This document shows positions 9,101-18,454 of a stretch of 64,000 nt of DNA, one piece after another. Source of the DNA: Roseimaritima multifibrata (lineage in GTDB: Bacteria > Planctomycetota > Planctomycetia > Pirellulales > Pirellulaceae); assembly GCF_007741495.1 (NCBI RefSeq), contig NZ_CP036262.1:4154001-4218000 (forward strand), read 5' to 3'. The notes under the pieces were generated by a model that did no database searches, was not told the origin of the DNA, and saw nothing but the letters and a program-made list of their open reading frames with translations. Numbering within the stretch: position 1 is the stretch's first letter; every line of letters begins with the position of its first letter. The position numbers and the translations under genes are program-made.

Positions 9101-11275
9101 TTGGTTATCGAACATCCCGAATGGATTGGCGATGACCGGGAAAAAGAATTGTTTCTAAGGGCAGGGCACGACAAAGGTCGCATCTATCGAATTTTTCCCA
9201 CAGACAGTCAACCACGGCAAATCCCCGTTCTGAGCGATATGGATCTCGACGAACTTGTCGCACAGCTGGAATCGCCAAACGGACGTACCCGAGACCTAGC
9301 ACAGACGCTGCTTATCGATAGGGAAGAGGCCGCCGCGATTCCAATCCTCACCCAAATGGCACAGACATCCGCTGCCCCTCTTGGCAGACTCCATGCGATC
9401 TGCACGCTCGATGGCATGGAAGCGTTGTCGCCCGCGACGCTAATCGAAGCACTTAAGGACAGCGACCCTACGGTTCGTCGACACGCGCTGCGATTATCCG
9501 AGCCGTGGTTAGCCATGACATCTCCCGATGGTGAAGCGGTATTGAACCAAGTCATTCAGTGCGCCGCTGACGAACCTCAGGTTCTTTTGCAAAAAGCGTA
9601 TTCACTCGGTTTCAGTACGACCAAGCAAGCGGCTGAAACTTTGGCCGACCTAGCTTTCTCGTCCCAGGAAATACCAGAGATCCGCGCGGCGATCATCAGC
9701 TCTCTTCACCCCGAAACGTTAGCGTTCTTTTACAAGGCTCTTGAGGCCGATCCAAAGGTCTCTAGCACTTACCGCGACGCGATCTTTGAAATGGCGGTCC
9801 GGAGTGGGCAAACAGAGTTTCTAACGCAGCTGGTGAAAGAGCTTGCCAAATCGCTCGAAAGCACCAACGTGCAAGCTCAGGACATTGACACTTTAACGCA
9901 GACATTAACCGTCCTCCGTCAACAAAAGATTCAGTTGGACGAATCCGCCGAATATGCCCTTGCTGGAATTGTCCCGCTTTCTGCTGAACGCGTTTCCGAT
10001 AGAGATACCAAGACTTCACTGCGAATCGCTTCGCTCCGATTCCTTGCTGCAACAGACCTTAACCTTACGCTGTTTCCCGAACTGCTTTCGGCCGCCGAAC
10101 CTGTTGAGCTTCAAATTGCGGCAGCGGAAATACTCGCCCAAAGCAATACCGATCCGTTAATCGAGCGACTGGAAACGCTCAGCCCCACCGTTCGCGCGGC
10201 GACGTTGAATGCAATTTTAACCCGCGAGGCCGCAACGTTGCAGTTGATCGACGCGATTAAGACGGAGCGTTTAACGGCAAACACATTAACGGACAGTCAT
10301 CGCCGACAACTGCTCACACATGCAAGTGAATCGGTTCGAAAAGAGGCGACCCAAATGTTCGCGTCACCGGGATCCGACACCGCGAAGCATCCGATCATTC
10401 AGAAATATCTGAGTTCAGACTTTACCAAAGGCAACGCACAACGGGGTCGGGAAGTCTTTGTAAAACAGTGTGCTGCGTGCCATCAAATGAACGAAGTTGG
10501 CAATGCAATTGGCCCCGACATTGCAAGCCTGAAAGACCGTTCGCCGAAGGCAATCGTCACCGCGGTTCTCGATCCGAACCTGGCCGTCGAAGAGAAGTAC
10601 CAAGCCTACAACGTTTTGACGATCGATGGAAAAGCGATCACGGGGATCATTCAAAGCGAATCCAGTAACGCGATTGAACTACAAATGCAGGACAATAAGC
10701 GTCTGACAATCCTTCGCGATGACATTGAATGGATTCGCAATACGGGTGCTTCGTTGATGCCTGAAGGTTTTGAGAAAGCAATTTCACCCGCCGACATGGC
10801 GCACCTATTGGCGTTCCTGGGGAGTGCCAAGACGCCTCCAAAATCATTCCCGGGAAACACGCCACAACCGATCTCCGCCGATCCACAGGGTGCTTTGCAC
10901 CTTACTGCAACCACCGCAAGGATCTACGGCGATTCTTGCGTATTTGAGCCCAAGTATCAAAACATTGGTCACTGGGGCAGCCCTACCGACCAAGTCGAAT
11001 GGACACTTCAAGTTAAAGAAGAAGGGTCCTACGACGTCTGGCTGGACTATGCATGTGCGAAAACGACCGCAGGCAATGACTTTGTCTTTGCATGTGGAAC
11101 CGAAAATCTAACCGGCACGGTAGCAAGCACGGGGAACTGGGATACTTATCAAAAGATCAAAGTAGGATCCATCCGCATTGCTGCCGGCCAATCGATCGCA
11201 ACGTTTCAAGCCGCTGAAGGACTTGACCAGTGGCTGCTCGATTTGCGATCGATTCAGCTGACCCCCGCAGAATAG
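6200..11275 (+). CDS. Multimodular secreted protein: deacetylase-like, FG-GAP, PVC-type dehydrogenase, HEAT, cytochrome c and CBM-like domains
   Basis: 1691 residues with a Sec signal (about 1-28). Residues about 50-330 show the NodB polysaccharide-deacetylase pattern: D71-D72 in TLGIDD, H126-T-V-D-H130 as metal ligands and R166-F-P. Three FG-GAP/VCBS-like repeats follow near 358, 471 and 524 (DLNQDGFLD, DLDLDGISE, DLDKDGYDD). From about 625 to 1000 is the planctomycete membrane-bound dehydrogenase propeller (VASEPLVMDPVALDFAPDG, GPDGALWVADMYR). Then come about 400 residues of alpha-helical HEAT-like repeats and a PVC-type cytochrome c domain with CAACH at 1424-1428 and GPDIASL. The last 150 residues resemble a CBM6-like beta-sandwich (YDVWLDYACA, WLLDLRSIQL). 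Inference: a periplasmic or surface enzyme coupling sugar deacetylation or oxidation to electron transfer. The deacetylase module at the front is not usual for this family. It follows the ceramidase-like gene by 42 bases. Confidence 0.88.
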   Translation: MTRNLLCLITFLLSGAATCIQSAQLSAQDNPFAYLDAYSDSYYPNTDFPKLTTPQWVGEPGVEAVVTLGIDDMRDTAQYEAYLRPILDRLKKIDGRSPVSIMSCKIDPQDPQLQKWLKEGLSIETHTVDHPCPCLQSGNFDQAKSTYDRCVDQMFAIPNTRPVAFRFPCMDSKNTPSPRAFAEIVNQTTPAGNFLQASTSVVCVFNSSDPDIPKSITLNAEGKERFERYIPFPSFVNKIHNYPYPFVIGKQCWEFPCTIPDDWQAQNIQQPNNPQTVDDMMAAIDATVIKKGIANLVFHPYAWIRNEQMAELVDRVDTKYGKRVKFLTFKESMERINRHLLLDQPVRDPKTGDDNGVRLVDLNQDGFLDVVIGNDQLKIARLWDPKANQWIDLASKVQFVHADPSGHSVDRGVQFGKLQKEKGVSMLVNNDVDQHIYHFSNNEIVSEPIPEELKPFKTNRDGIDQGVRLRDLDLDGISEVLIANPTTKQVLSLDGKTDKWIANSEPLPFPIVDADGDDNGLRFVDLDKDGYDDMIVSNATQSAVQLYDSNSNTFTRTVTPTGTIPLIVRGKTNNGAWFAEDHMWIQNEDTHRLADGVDRRSFSDLTGNADPGPRSADRSFRSMRVRPGFTIQMVASEPLVMDPVALDFAPDGKLWVAEMADYPLGLDDKGKPGGRIRYLEDTDNDGTYDSSTLFMDNIAYPTGVLATGKGVIVSAAPTIFYAEDTDGDGKADLRTELYRGFTEGNQQHLVNGFERGLDNWLYVANGDSGGTVQSIKTGKTVEIRGQDLRIRPDTGAMELQAGQTQFGRHRDDQGNWFGCNNSIPVRHYIHPAQYLRRNRFVPPPSASRDIARINNTQLFPISRVLSHWSGYVPPAPGTGHQFTSACSTVVYRDSLFGPDFAQNTFTCEPVHNAVHRRRLVPAGASFESVRPSDESNVEFLASEDSWFRPASVTTGPDGALWVADMYRLVIEHPEWIGDDREKELFLRAGHDKGRIYRIFPTDSQPRQIPVLSDMDLDELVAQLESPNGRTRDLAQTLLIDREEAAAIPILTQMAQTSAAPLGRLHAICTLDGMEALSPATLIEALKDSDPTVRRHALRLSEPWLAMTSPDGEAVLNQVIQCAADEPQVLLQKAYSLGFSTTKQAAETLADLAFSSQEIPEIRAAIISSLHPETLAFFYKALEADPKVSSTYRDAIFEMAVRSGQTEFLTQLVKELAKSLESTNVQAQDIDTLTQTLTVLRQQKIQLDESAEYALAGIVPLSAERVSDRDTKTSLRIASLRFLAATDLNLTLFPELLSAAEPVELQIAAAEILAQSNTDPLIERLETLSPTVRAATLNAILTREAATLQLIDAIKTERLTANTLTDSHRRQLLTHASESVRKEATQMFASPGSDTAKHPIIQKYLSSDFTKGNAQRGREVFVKQCAACHQMNEVGNAIGPDIASLKDRSPKAIVTAVLDPNLAVEEKYQAYNVLTIDGKAITGIIQSESSNAIELQMQDNKRLTILRDDIEWIRNTGASLMPEGFEKAISPADMAHLLAFLGSAKTPPKSFPGNTPQPISADPQGALHLTATTARIYGDSCVFEPKYQNIGHWGSPTDQVEWTLQVKEEGSYDVWLDYACAKTTAGNDFVFACGTENLTGTVASTGNWDTYQKIKVGSIRIAAGQSIATFQAAEGLDQWLLDLRSIQLTPAE

Positions 11276-11602
11276 ATCAGGCACATGAAGGCCCCAGTGT
11301 CTCGATTCCAGCGTGACAAGCAGCCAGTCGGTTACCTCCGTTTCGCGTTTCGCGGCGGACGCGAAATTTTTTGGTCACGGTTTTTGTAGCCTTTCGCTCC
11401 GCGAAAGTGGCTCCCAAAGGACGTTCTTTCGCAAAGCGAACGAACGTCCTTTTTCACAGTTTTCGATTCAATCAACAAGCCGTCACGTAGCGGGATGGGA
11501 TTTTGAAAACCTGCGGGACCGAAGGTCGACGCAAAAACTGGACACAGGTATCCACACAAACGCTCCTACAATGCACGAGCGAGGGACTAAGGAAAACGGT
11601 GA
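11276..11602. repeat. Intergenic REP-like hairpin repeat between convergent genes
   Basis: No gene is supported here. The stretch at about 11360-11440 (GTAGCCTTTCG, then CGCGAAAG, GCTCCCAA, GGAC and TTCTTTCGCAAAGCGA) is repeated with a few changes at about 55007-55060. Each copy carries a small hairpin built on CTTTCG/CGAAAG. In this copy the right part forms the strong stem listed separately as a terminator. Both copies lie downstream of a rightward gene and facing a leftward one, as REP-like elements often do. Confidence 0.6.
11416..11454 (+). terminator. Probable intrinsic terminator after the dehydrogenase/cytochrome gene
   Basis: AAAGGACGTTC, one unpaired base and TTCGC (11416-11432) pair with GCGAA, one base and GAACGTCCTTT (11436-11452) around an AAA loop. 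The stem has 16 pairs and one mismatch and runs into five to six T residues. It lies about 140 bases after the stop at 11275 and could also serve the convergent sulfatase. Confidence 0.7.
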
Positions 11603-13174
11603 TCAGTCATCCAGCGGGCCCGCTTCAAAATCACTCGGGTTGACCCATCCTGAGTTCACTTTTTCACCGCGCATGTATCGTTCATAGAATCCCGCTCCGC
11701 CGGTTGCTGGGTACTGGTCAAACAGATAACCACGACCGACCATCCGAGGGTCTCCCTGCTCGTTCAACTCGGTCTCCATCCGAGACCGCAACGCTTTGAC
11801 CCGTTCTGCTTCGGCCGCGTCTCCGGCAAGATTGATCACGCAGTCGCTATCGGTCCGCAGATCGTACATTTCGCTTGCCGGCCGCATCCCGAAATTGAGC
11901 CGCCAAAAGGGGTCGGTGCGGGACTGCCGTCCCAATTCAAGAATACGAGTCTTCGTGGGGCTTCCGTCGGTGTCCAAATAGCCTGTTTCAGGATTGCCTG
12001 CTGGCCAGCGCGACGGTTCATAGTTTCGCAAATAAAGATGATCTTCCGTCACGATCCCGCGGATCGGATATCCCCAGTCGTGCGGACGTCCGACATCGGT
12101 CCTTTCCTTTCCAATCAAGACATGATCCCGTTCCGCCAGGATCTGCCCGTTTCCGCTGCTTTCCAAAATCGGGCGCAAACTGCTGCCAGTGATGGGACGC
12201 ATCCCACTTTCGGATTCGGCGATCCCTGCATAATCCAGGATCGTTGGCGCAAGGTCTGTGAAATCAACAAAATCGTCGACGACGCGGCCCACGTTATCTC
12301 CGGCATCCGGTAACCGAATGGCCAGTGGCACATGATTGGAATCGTGGTATGCGTAACCTTTGACGCGTGGAAACGGCATACCGTGATCGCTGGTGACGAT
12401 CACGATCGTATTTTTCAACAGGTCACGCTTTTCTAATTCCGCCAACATCCGTCCTAGATGGTTGTCAACATGCTCTACTTCAAACGCGTAATCCAGCATG
12501 TCATGGCGGACAACCTCTTCGTCCGGCCAGTAAGCAGGCACACGATCAATATCGGACAGTTTCTTGCCACCTTTACGAACTCCGGACTGGAACTCATAGC
12601 CTCGATGCGGTTCGGTGCTCCCATACCAAAAACACCATGGAGTCTGGTCGGGGGCTGCGTCTAAGAAATCGACAAAATTGGACGCGTAGTCGTTCTTGCT
12701 AATCCCCGTAGCGGGCGATTCTGCACTTCGCTTGTTGAACGGCTGTCCGGTAATTGCCCTTCGTTTTCCCTCCTTGTCGTTGGCGATCCCAGGAGCCCAA
12801 CCTTTGCCAGAAATTCCCATGTGCCATCCTTGGCCGGTAAGGACCTCGGGCCAACTTTTTAAGTCTGCGGGAAAGAAGGCCAAGTGATTGCCGGCCTGTT
12901 CGTTTTGCCACGCATGTCGGCCCGTCAGCACGATGGCGCGGGAAGGCGCACATTTCGCGACAGGGGTGTAAGCGTTATTAAAAAGCACTCCCTCCCGCGC
13001 AATACGGTCGAACGACGGCGTCTTCACCCAGGTCGTTCCGTAAGCACCAGCATGCAAGCCCCAATCGTCAGCAATCGCGAACAGAATATTTGGTGGCGGA
13101 TCCGCTGCACCGACAGGTGCGATGAAAACGGCAGTACTGAACAGCAAAAGGAACAGAGATTTCAAGTACGACAT
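11603..13174 (-). CDS. Sulfatase, heparan N-sulfatase (SGSH)-like
   Basis: 523 residues with an N-terminal Sec signal ([17 protein letters not shown]). It is a type I sulfatase of the alkaline phosphatase superfamily. The metal-binding Asp pair D36-D37 lies in [11 protein letters not shown]. The formylglycine motif is canonical, C75-A-P-S-R79, followed by LTGRH. Downstream [11 protein letters not shown] holds the second Asp-His metal pair. The order and spacing of blocks ([28 protein letters not shown]) look closest to N-sulfoglucosamine sulfohydrolases, so a sulfated glycan substrate is likely, though planctomycete members act on many marine polysaccharides. It points toward the dehydrogenase/cytochrome gene and is probably separately transcribed. 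The class call is firm, the substrate is inferred. Confidence 0.92.
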   Translation of the reverse strand: MSYLKSLFLLLFSTAVFIAPVGAADPPPNILFAIADDWGLHAGAYGTTWVKTPSFDRIAREGVLFNNAYTPVAKCAPSRAIVLTGRHAWQNEQAGNHLAFFPADLKSWPEVLTGQGWHMGISGKGWAPGIANDKEGKRRAITGQPFNKRSAESPATGISKNDYASNFVDFLDAAPDQTPWCFWYGSTEPHRGYEFQSGVRKGGKKLSDIDRVPAYWPDEEVVRHDMLDYAFEVEHVDNHLGRMLAELEKRDLLKNTIVIVTSDHGMPFPRVKGYAYHDSNHVPLAIRLPDAGDNVGRVVDDFVDFTDLAPTILDYAGIAESESGMRPITGSSLRPILESSGNGQILAERDHVLIGKERTDVGRPHDWGYPIRGIVTEDHLYLRNYEPSRWPAGNPETGYLDTDGSPTKTRILELGRQSRTDPFWRLNFGMRPASEMYDLRTDSDCVINLAGDAAEAERVKALRSRMETELNEQGDPRMVGRGYLFDQYPATGGAGFYERYMRGEKVNSGWVNPSDFEAGPLDD

Positions 13175-13896
13175 GGCAAAAATTAGGGGTATAGGAATCC
13201 TGGAACCAGCGAACCGTCCCTCACGCCATCAGGACGAACCTTCAACACTATAATCGTCACGTATTCGGTTCAAGCGAGGAAACGCTTCTTAAGGCGAAGA
13301 ACCTAAATATTTGCGTGATGGCGGGTCGTGATTTTTCGCGTTATTCGAAAGCCGTTCCCATCAGCAACTTGTGGAAAGGCGATCGGACGCGATCGAATCC
13401 GACGCGACGTCGCTGAACGACTGACGATCGATGGGATGACAAGGCTTTGGTCGCGAGCCCTCCGGCCCCGTAACCAATACGCAAGAGCCGAAAGGCGACA
13501 CGAAACGATTCACGGCCTCGCAGGACGTGCGATAAATAAATTGCGAGTGCGGCAGGGAGAAAAGGCCCCATGCCAGCTTGCCTGGCAGGAAGCCAAGATT
13601 TGAAATTTGATTCATAGAGTTCCGTTTCCGGGCTTACCCCGGCGGGCCTACAACTGCCAGCATTTCTCTTGTACGATCGAAATGGGGTTCTCCGCCAGCC
13701 GCGAATCGCCTGCACGGTTTGGGGCTGGCGGAGAAGGATCGAGTGAGGGGAGCCCGGCGCAAACAAACAAGAGCAGCCTGAGCAGAAATCGTCAACTCAT
13801 TTATCGCACGTCCCCTGAGCGCTGGTGCTTATCGACTCTCGTCAATGACCATCTATGGACAGATTCCAACGAGCGGATCCATTCTCAAAAGGTTGC
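13175..13896. other. Intergenic region with a MITE-like element
   Basis: No gene is supported in these 722 bases, which separate the start of the sulfatase gene from the 3' end of the N-ATPase operon. Most of the right half is the MITE-like element annotated at 13515-13822. The left part (13175-13514) should contain the sulfatase promoter, but I cannot point to a convincing one. Confidence 0.5.
13515..13822. mobile_element. MITE-like element, copy A (about 308 bp)
   Basis: The left end reads GCCTCGCAGGACGTGCGATA and the right end, on the opposite strand, CTCAGGGGACGTGCGATAAAT, an imperfect terminal inverted repeat of about 28 bases. Inside the left end are GGCAGGGAGAAAAGGCCCC, a small hairpin around CAGCTTGCCTG and AAGCCAAGATTTGAAATT. 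The same block of about 95 bases forms the right end of copy B at 24893-25200, in inverse orientation. A 13-base-pair stem (13688-13700 with 13723-13735) lies in the right half. There is no coding capacity. It sits just downstream of atpG, so its hairpins may end the N-ATPase transcript. Confidence 0.6.
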
Positions 13897-14781
13897 CTAA
13901 CGCTGCAAGGCTTCGAAACCAGACACAACGTCAAAAAGTTCCTCATCAATATTGGCTTGTCTCTGTCGATGAAATGACGACGTAAGCGTTTCAAGCAGTT
14001 CTTCAATGTTTTTATCGGCACGTTGCATTGCAGCCAACCGACTGGCATTCTCGCTGGCCAAAGATTCGGCACAGGCACGGAACATGGAAACGAAAAGATA
14101 CTCACCCGTTAGCTTGCGCATCGTTTGAAGATCATTGCCCAAAACCTGTGGCAGATTTTTTGTCGGCCACGGCATCTCGCTGCGCTGACGACGCCAAGTC
14201 TCATCCAACGGCAAAAGACGCTGACTGACCGGTTCGTATAGAGCCCCCGCTTTAGGACGATTATGAAACACGAAGAGTTGGGTCGCGGGGTGGTTTTCGG
14301 TTTGTCTCTCATACTCAATAAGAATCTCACCGACCAACGGTGCAATTGCTTTGACCGTGCTTGGCACATGGAAGCCACCAACCAGCTGCGAATCGGTATC
14401 GGCCAAACACGCATGGACCCGTTCACCGACGGACCAAATCATTTGCTCACCGGGCACACTGGAAAGGGCTCCGATCGCCTCGTCACAAATGACGGTGTTA
14501 AATTGTCCGACAAGTCCTTGATCGGAACCGAAGACGATCGCCGCTACCCTCGGCTGAACGCCTACGGGAAGGGGCTTCTGTTGGAGATTCTTGACGTCGG
14601 CAGCTCGTAGGCAGACGCTAAGCGCAAGTTCGACGGTGCGGCTGTAGTCGGCAAGCGCACGTACCGAACTTTCAAACTGAACGATTTCGGAAGCGGCCAT
14701 CGCTTTCATTGTCCGGACCACCGATTGCAGATCCGTGGCGCCTTCGATCTGTCGTTTCAAATTTCCGATCGTTTGGCTCAA
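13897..14781 (-). CDS. atpG: N-type ATPase gamma subunit
   Basis: 294 residues, central rotor stalk of the F1-like head. The N-terminal helix ([29 protein letters not shown]) matches the coiled-coil start of gamma subunits. The C-terminal coiled coil carries [18 protein letters not shown], the counterpart of the conserved ASRMAAMxxATxNA block. It is the last gene of the operon and overlaps atpA by four bases (ATGA). The middle domain diverges from housekeeping gamma subunits, as is common for the N-ATPase type. Confidence 0.9.
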   Translation of the reverse strand: MSQTIGNLKRQIEGATDLQSVVRTMKAMAASEIVQFESSVRALADYSRTVELALSVCLRAADVKNLQQKPLPVGVQPRVAAIVFGSDQGLVGQFNTVICDEAIGALSSVPGEQMIWSVGERVHACLADTDSQLVGGFHVPSTVKAIAPLVGEILIEYERQTENHPATQLFVFHNRPKAGALYEPVSQRLLPLDETWRRQRSEMPWPTKNLPQVLGNDLQTMRKLTGEYLFVSMFRACAESLASENASRLAAMQRADKNIEELLETLTSSFHRQRQANIDEELFDVVSGFEALQR

Positions 14782-16346
14782 TTGGTCGCTCCCTTGCTTG
14801 GCGAGTTCCTTTTTTCAGCCGACTGAAATGGTTGAAGCGCATCGCGTGCAACGCTCAATATTTCATCCCGGTCCGCATCGGATAGAGTATCAGCGTTCCG
14901 GAGCCGATCCTTTAGTTCGTCGGGAAGGGCTTCTCCGGCAACGCGGACGGCCGCTTCGGCGTCCGGCATCCGATCCATTGGAACCGTATCAAAAAGGCCC
15001 TCCGTCAGTGCCAAGAGGACCATCACCTGCGACGACATGGAAACAGGTGAGTGTTCGGCTTGTTTAAGGCATGCACGGATCCGGCGGCCATGTTCGATCA
15101 ATTCCCGAGTCGACTCATCGATTCGAGCACCGAACTTGGAGAACGTTTCCAGCTCTTCGAACTGAGCATACGCCAACTTAAGATCACCAGCGACCGCTCG
15201 ATAGGCGGCTCGTTGGGCCTTGCCGCCGACTCGCGAAACCGATTTACCCACGTCCACTGCCGGCAGAATCCCCAACTCAAAAAGAGACGGCGACAGATAG
15301 ATCTGTCCGTCAGTGATGGAGATCAAATTGGTCGGAATATAGGCGGAAATATTTTGGGCTTCCGTTTCAATGATCGGAAGTGCTGTCAGTGAGCCTCCGC
15401 CAAGTTCCTCACGCAGATGGGTGGAACGTTCCAGCAGTCGCGCGTGAAGGTAAAAGATATCCCCAGGAAAAGCCTCTCGCCCCGGTGGCCGCCTGAGCAG
15501 AAGTGATAGTTCCCGGTAGGATCGAGCGTGATGCGTCAAATCATCATAGACGATCAACACATCGCGTCCTTGTTCCATGAAGTACTCCGCGATGCTGGTT
15601 GCCGCGTAAGGAGCGACATAGGCGACACCAGGCGGGTCGTTCCCTTCGGCGACGACGACGACCGTATGGTTCATCGCATCTTGGTCTTTTAACGTCGCGA
15701 CCACTTTTGCAACCGTCGATGCGCGTTGTCCGATCGCGCAGTAGACGCAAACAACATTCTGCTCACGTTGGTTAAGGATTGTATCGATGGCGATTGCCGT
15801 TTTACCCGTTTGGCGATCACCCAAAATCAATTCGCGCTGCCCACGCCCGATGGGGACAAGGGCGTCAACGGCTTTTAGCCCGGTTTGAAGCGGGACCGCA
15901 ACCGGTGCCCGGTCCATAATCGAAGCTGCCGGACGCTCCACTGGCTTCCGTATGTCCGAAACAAAAGGCGCCCTCCCATCAAGCGAATGACCAAGCGGAT
16001 CGATCACTCGGCCCAACAACCCTTCGCCGACCGCAACATCCATGACCCGGCCCGTGCGACGTACTTCATCCCCGGCCCGAAGCGTCGCGTAATCCCCCAG
16101 CAGCACGACCCCCACCTCATCGGCATCGACATTGAACGCAATGCCCAGAGTCCCATTGGGAAAAGTCAGCATTTCGTCATAGCCAATCCCCGGCAACCCG
16201 GTCACCTTAGCGATCCCCGTCGAGACGCTCGAGAGCGTTCCGACCTCGTGTGGGACCAACGCTGGCGAAAACGATAGACGACCACTCGAAATTCGCTCAA
16301 AGGTCTGCTCAACGGTATTCTGCAACAAATCGTTCGACGCGCTCAT
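14778..16346 (-). CDS. atpA: N-type ATPase alpha subunit
   Basis: 522 residues, non-catalytic nucleotide-binding subunit of the alpha3beta3 head. The P-loop GDRQTGKT is at 176-183. [18 protein letters not shown] and [33 protein letters not shown] are conserved alpha-subunit blocks, and the latter contains the Walker B Asp. [21 protein letters not shown] holds the arginine-finger region. The N-terminal membrane-anchoring helix ([17 protein letters not shown]) is present, as expected for an F-type alpha subunit. It overlaps atpF (4 bp) and atpG (4 bp), so the subunits are probably translationally coupled. Confidence 0.95.
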   Translation of the reverse strand: MSASNDLLQNTVEQTFERISSGRLSFSPALVPHEVGTLSSVSTGIAKVTGLPGIGYDEMLTFPNGTLGIAFNVDADEVGVVLLGDYATLRAGDEVRRTGRVMDVAVGEGLLGRVIDPLGHSLDGRAPFVSDIRKPVERPAASIMDRAPVAVPLQTGLKAVDALVPIGRGQRELILGDRQTGKTAIAIDTILNQREQNVVCVYCAIGQRASTVAKVVATLKDQDAMNHTVVVVAEGNDPPGVAYVAPYAATSIAEYFMEQGRDVLIVYDDLTHHARSYRELSLLLRRPPGREAFPGDIFYLHARLLERSTHLREELGGGSLTALPIIETEAQNISAYIPTNLISITDGQIYLSPSLFELGILPAVDVGKSVSRVGGKAQRAAYRAVAGDLKLAYAQFEELETFSKFGARIDESTRELIEHGRRIRACLKQAEHSPVSMSSQVMVLLALTEGLFDTVPMDRMPDAEAAVRVAGEALPDELKDRLRNADTLSDADRDEILSVARDALQPFQSAEKRNSPSKGATN

Positions 16347-17140
16347 TGTGCGACTCTCGTTTCCGCATCCACCGCGTTCAAGGTGTTGTCATCAAGCAGT
16401 TTGTTCACATTTTTTTGCAACGACGCGATATAGTCTCCGATGCTCCATGCGAACCTTTTCCCACCGATCGTTAATTCGATGCCACTGACGACTTGCACGT
16501 TGGTTTCAAATCGCACAGGCATCTTGGTCGCGAAGACTTCGTTAAGCGTCGTCTGAATCGCTTCTTGTTGTTCCGCAGCCAGATCCAGCGAGCTTCGCAC
16601 CACAGCGGGAGCGGATTCGGAGACTTTGGATTCATGAACCGCTTTCTTCACGTCATCGTTCAAGCCTCGCAGGCGATCAAGAAACACATCGCACATCCGG
16701 GCTTCCAAATCGACACCGGCTAATTCTGACAATGCCTGCTTCGCAATGGCAAACACTTCATCAGAAGTCCGTCGGGCGAGCTCCGCTTGCAAATTGTCGA
16801 CCTCGCGTTTCAACGATTCCTGGCGTTTCGTCCGCAAGGCATCGGCATCGCGTCGCGCTTCATCAAGCAACTGCTGCCGTTTCGTCTTTACCTCGTCGGT
16901 CGCCTTGGTCAGCAATTCATTCCTCTGCTGGTCGAACTCTTGGTTCTTCTTCGCAAATTCATCCCTTTCCGATTTGGCTTCTTGCTTTTTTCGATCCGCA
17001 TCAGCAAGTTCGTCGGCAATTCGCTTTTCGCGTTTGTCGATCGCATCCAGAATCGGTTTGTAGAGAAAAAGTTTCAGCAACCAAACAAGTACCAGGAAAT
17101 TGACGGTTTGCGCACCGACGGTGAACCAATCGATGAGCAT
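16343..17140 (-). CDS. atpF: N-type ATPase peripheral stalk subunit: b fused to a delta-like domain
   Basis: 265 residues, longer than the usual b subunit (about 160). An N-terminal membrane helix ([18 protein letters not shown]) is followed by about 130 residues of charged coiled coil. The C-terminal third (from [17 protein letters not shown] to [26 protein letters not shown]) looks like the C-terminal domain of the OSCP/delta subunit, which ends in GIxxxIGD-type strands followed by a helix. The operon has no separate atpH, so this fused tail probably replaces delta in anchoring the stalk to alpha. It starts three bases after atpE and overlaps atpA by 4 bp. Subunit identity is sure; the delta replacement is inferred. 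Confidence 0.88.
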   Translation of the reverse strand: MLIDWFTVGAQTVNFLVLVWLLKLFLYKPILDAIDKREKRIADELADADRKKQEAKSERDEFAKKNQEFDQQRNELLTKATDEVKTKRQQLLDEARRDADALRTKRQESLKREVDNLQAELARRTSDEVFAIAKQALSELAGVDLEARMCDVFLDRLRGLNDDVKKAVHESKVSESAPAVVRSSLDLAAEQQEAIQTTLNEVFATKMPVRFETNVQVVSGIELTIGGKRFAWSIGDYIASLQKNVNKLLDDNTLNAVDAETRVAQ

Positions 17141-17143
17141 GGA

Positions 17144-17425
17144 TTATTTCCCTGTCGCTTGAGAGATGACGTAGTTCCAAAACGGGTTGGCGAAGATCAA
17201 GATCATCGACACGACGAAGCAATAGATTGCCGTGGATTCGATCATCGCCAAACCAACAAAAAGCGTTCGCGTGATTGTCGGCGAAGCATCGGGTTGTTGC
17301 GCAATTGCCGTCAGCGCTGTCGCAACCGCCTTCCCTTCGGCGACTGCTGGCGCCATCGTGCCAATCCCGGTCGTGATTCCCGCAATGACAATCGATGCCA
17401 CTGCAATCCAGGTCATGCTATCCAT
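17144..17425 (-). CDS. atpE: N-type ATPase rotor ring c subunit with two carboxylates
   Basis: 93 residues, a two-helix hairpin with a QQP loop at 43-45 (matching the RQP loop of F-type c subunits). Helix 2 carries the ion-binding Glu in AMIESTAIYCF (E63, S64, T65, Y68). This E-S-T-x-x-Y set is the known Na+-site pattern. Helix 1 has E30 at the position occupied by Gln32 in the Ilyobacter tartaricus c subunit, judged by counting back from the QQP loop (14 residues in both). The site therefore has two acidic groups. N-ATPases are generally described as Na+-translocating, yet two carboxylates may instead bind H+. The coupling ion cannot be settled from sequence. Confidence 0.93.
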   Translation of the reverse strand: MDSMTWIAVASIVIAGITTGIGTMAPAVAEGKAVATALTAIAQQPDASPTITRTLFVGLAMIESTAIYCFVVSMILIFANPFWNYVISQATGK

Positions 17426-17445
17426 TGTGCTTCCCCAAAGAACTA

Positions 17446-18150
17446 TTAGGTATTTGAAATGACCGAATTTGTTTCGGTCTTGGATTGGCGAACACGTGTC
17501 GCCGCGGCGATGTAGACCGCTGACAAAATGCTAAAAATGTACGCCTGAACCATCCCGGTCAGCAGCCCCAACAAGGTCATCACAATCGGGAAAAGGAACG
17601 GCGTGATTGACAGCAGAATACCGACAATCATCGCCCCACTCATCATGTTGCCAAACAAACGAATGGCCAACGCCAACGTCCGAGAAACTTCACTGATAAT
17701 GTTGAACGGCAGCATGATGAACGTCGGCTCGACGTAAGATTTCAAGTACCCACCGATTCCCTGTTCACCGATTCCAAACATCGGAACCGCGACAAAGACG
17801 CATAACGCCAAAGCACAGGTAGTGGAAAGCGATCCGGTTGGAGGTTCATACCCGGGAAGGATCGTGAACAGGCTGGCGGTGGCTACAAACAGGAACAATG
17901 TCCCAATAAAGCCGAGGTACTTTTCGGGATTATGAAGACCAATACTTTTGATTTGCTGGACAATTCCGGTGACGACGATCTCTAGCAAGTTTTGCCAGCG
18001 AGTCCGTTTGATGCCGGTTGATAATTTCCGGGTAATCAACAGCGACCCGATGGTCAGCACCAGCATGATCCCCCATGTAAAGACAATCGTAGCGTTCAGT
18101 TTAAAGAAGCCTGATTGCCAAAAAATCAACTCATCGGGACTGAGACGCAT
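17446..18150 (-). CDS. atpB: N-type ATPase a subunit
   Basis: 234 residues, stator ion-channel subunit with five to six membrane helices. The essential arginine is R164 in LALAIRLFGNMMSG, matching the conserved SLRLFGNM of F-type a subunits. The NPEKYLGFIGTLFLFVATASL segment is the other conserved channel block. A strong ribosome-binding site (GGAGG) precedes the ATG at 18150, and the gene overlaps atpR by 20 bases. Its position between atpR and atpE is the canonical one for N-ATPase operons. Confidence 0.93.
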   Translation of the reverse strand: MRLSPDELIFWQSGFFKLNATIVFTWGIMLVLTIGSLLITRKLSTGIKRTRWQNLLEIVVTGIVQQIKSIGLHNPEKYLGFIGTLFLFVATASLFTILPGYEPPTGSLSTTCALALCVFVAVPMFGIGEQGIGGYLKSYVEPTFIMLPFNIISEVSRTLALAIRLFGNMMSGAMIVGILLSITPFLFPIVMTLLGLLTGMVQAYIFSILSAVYIAAATRVRQSKTETNSVISNT

Positions 18151-18454
18151 GCTCGACCTCCTTCACGACATGAGTAGCGGATGATTCGGCGGTTCGCGTC
18201 AATCGCGTAACAATTACTCTGGCGATCATGAATCCAGCAAGACACAGCAGAACGCGTTGCCATTCTCCTTGAGCGACAAAATAGAAACCCGCTAGCGTTA
18301 CCAGCAGTCGAACGACATGGCTAACGAGAAACCATGCCGCCGGGTGCTCGGACGTCAGTCCATTGCGAATGGTCCACCATAGCCCACCAAAGAAAAAGGC
18401 GCCCAATGCCAAGCCTGCGACAACAGGGATTCCGGAATCAACCCATTCATTCAT
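18131..18454 (-). CDS. atpR: N-ATPase accessory membrane subunit AtpR
   Basis: 107 residues from the ATG at 18454, which overlaps the atpQ stop by eight bases. An in-frame upstream extension to 18514 exists, but it would begin inside atpQ with a basic, non-hydrophobic run. It has three predicted membrane helices (GLALGAFFFGGLWWTI, WFLVSHVVRLLVTLAGFYFV, RVLLCLAGFMIARVIVT). AtpR is specific to N-ATPase operons. Its small size, the WWTIRNGL block after helix 1, the Arg in helix 2 and the slot between atpQ and atpB identify it. A role in c-ring assembly has been proposed for the family; nothing here tests that. Confidence 0.85.
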   Translation of the reverse strand: MNEWVDSGIPVVAGLALGAFFFGGLWWTIRNGLTSEHPAAWFLVSHVVRLLVTLAGFYFVAQGEWQRVLLCLAGFMIARVIVTRLTRTAESSATHVVKEVEHASQSR

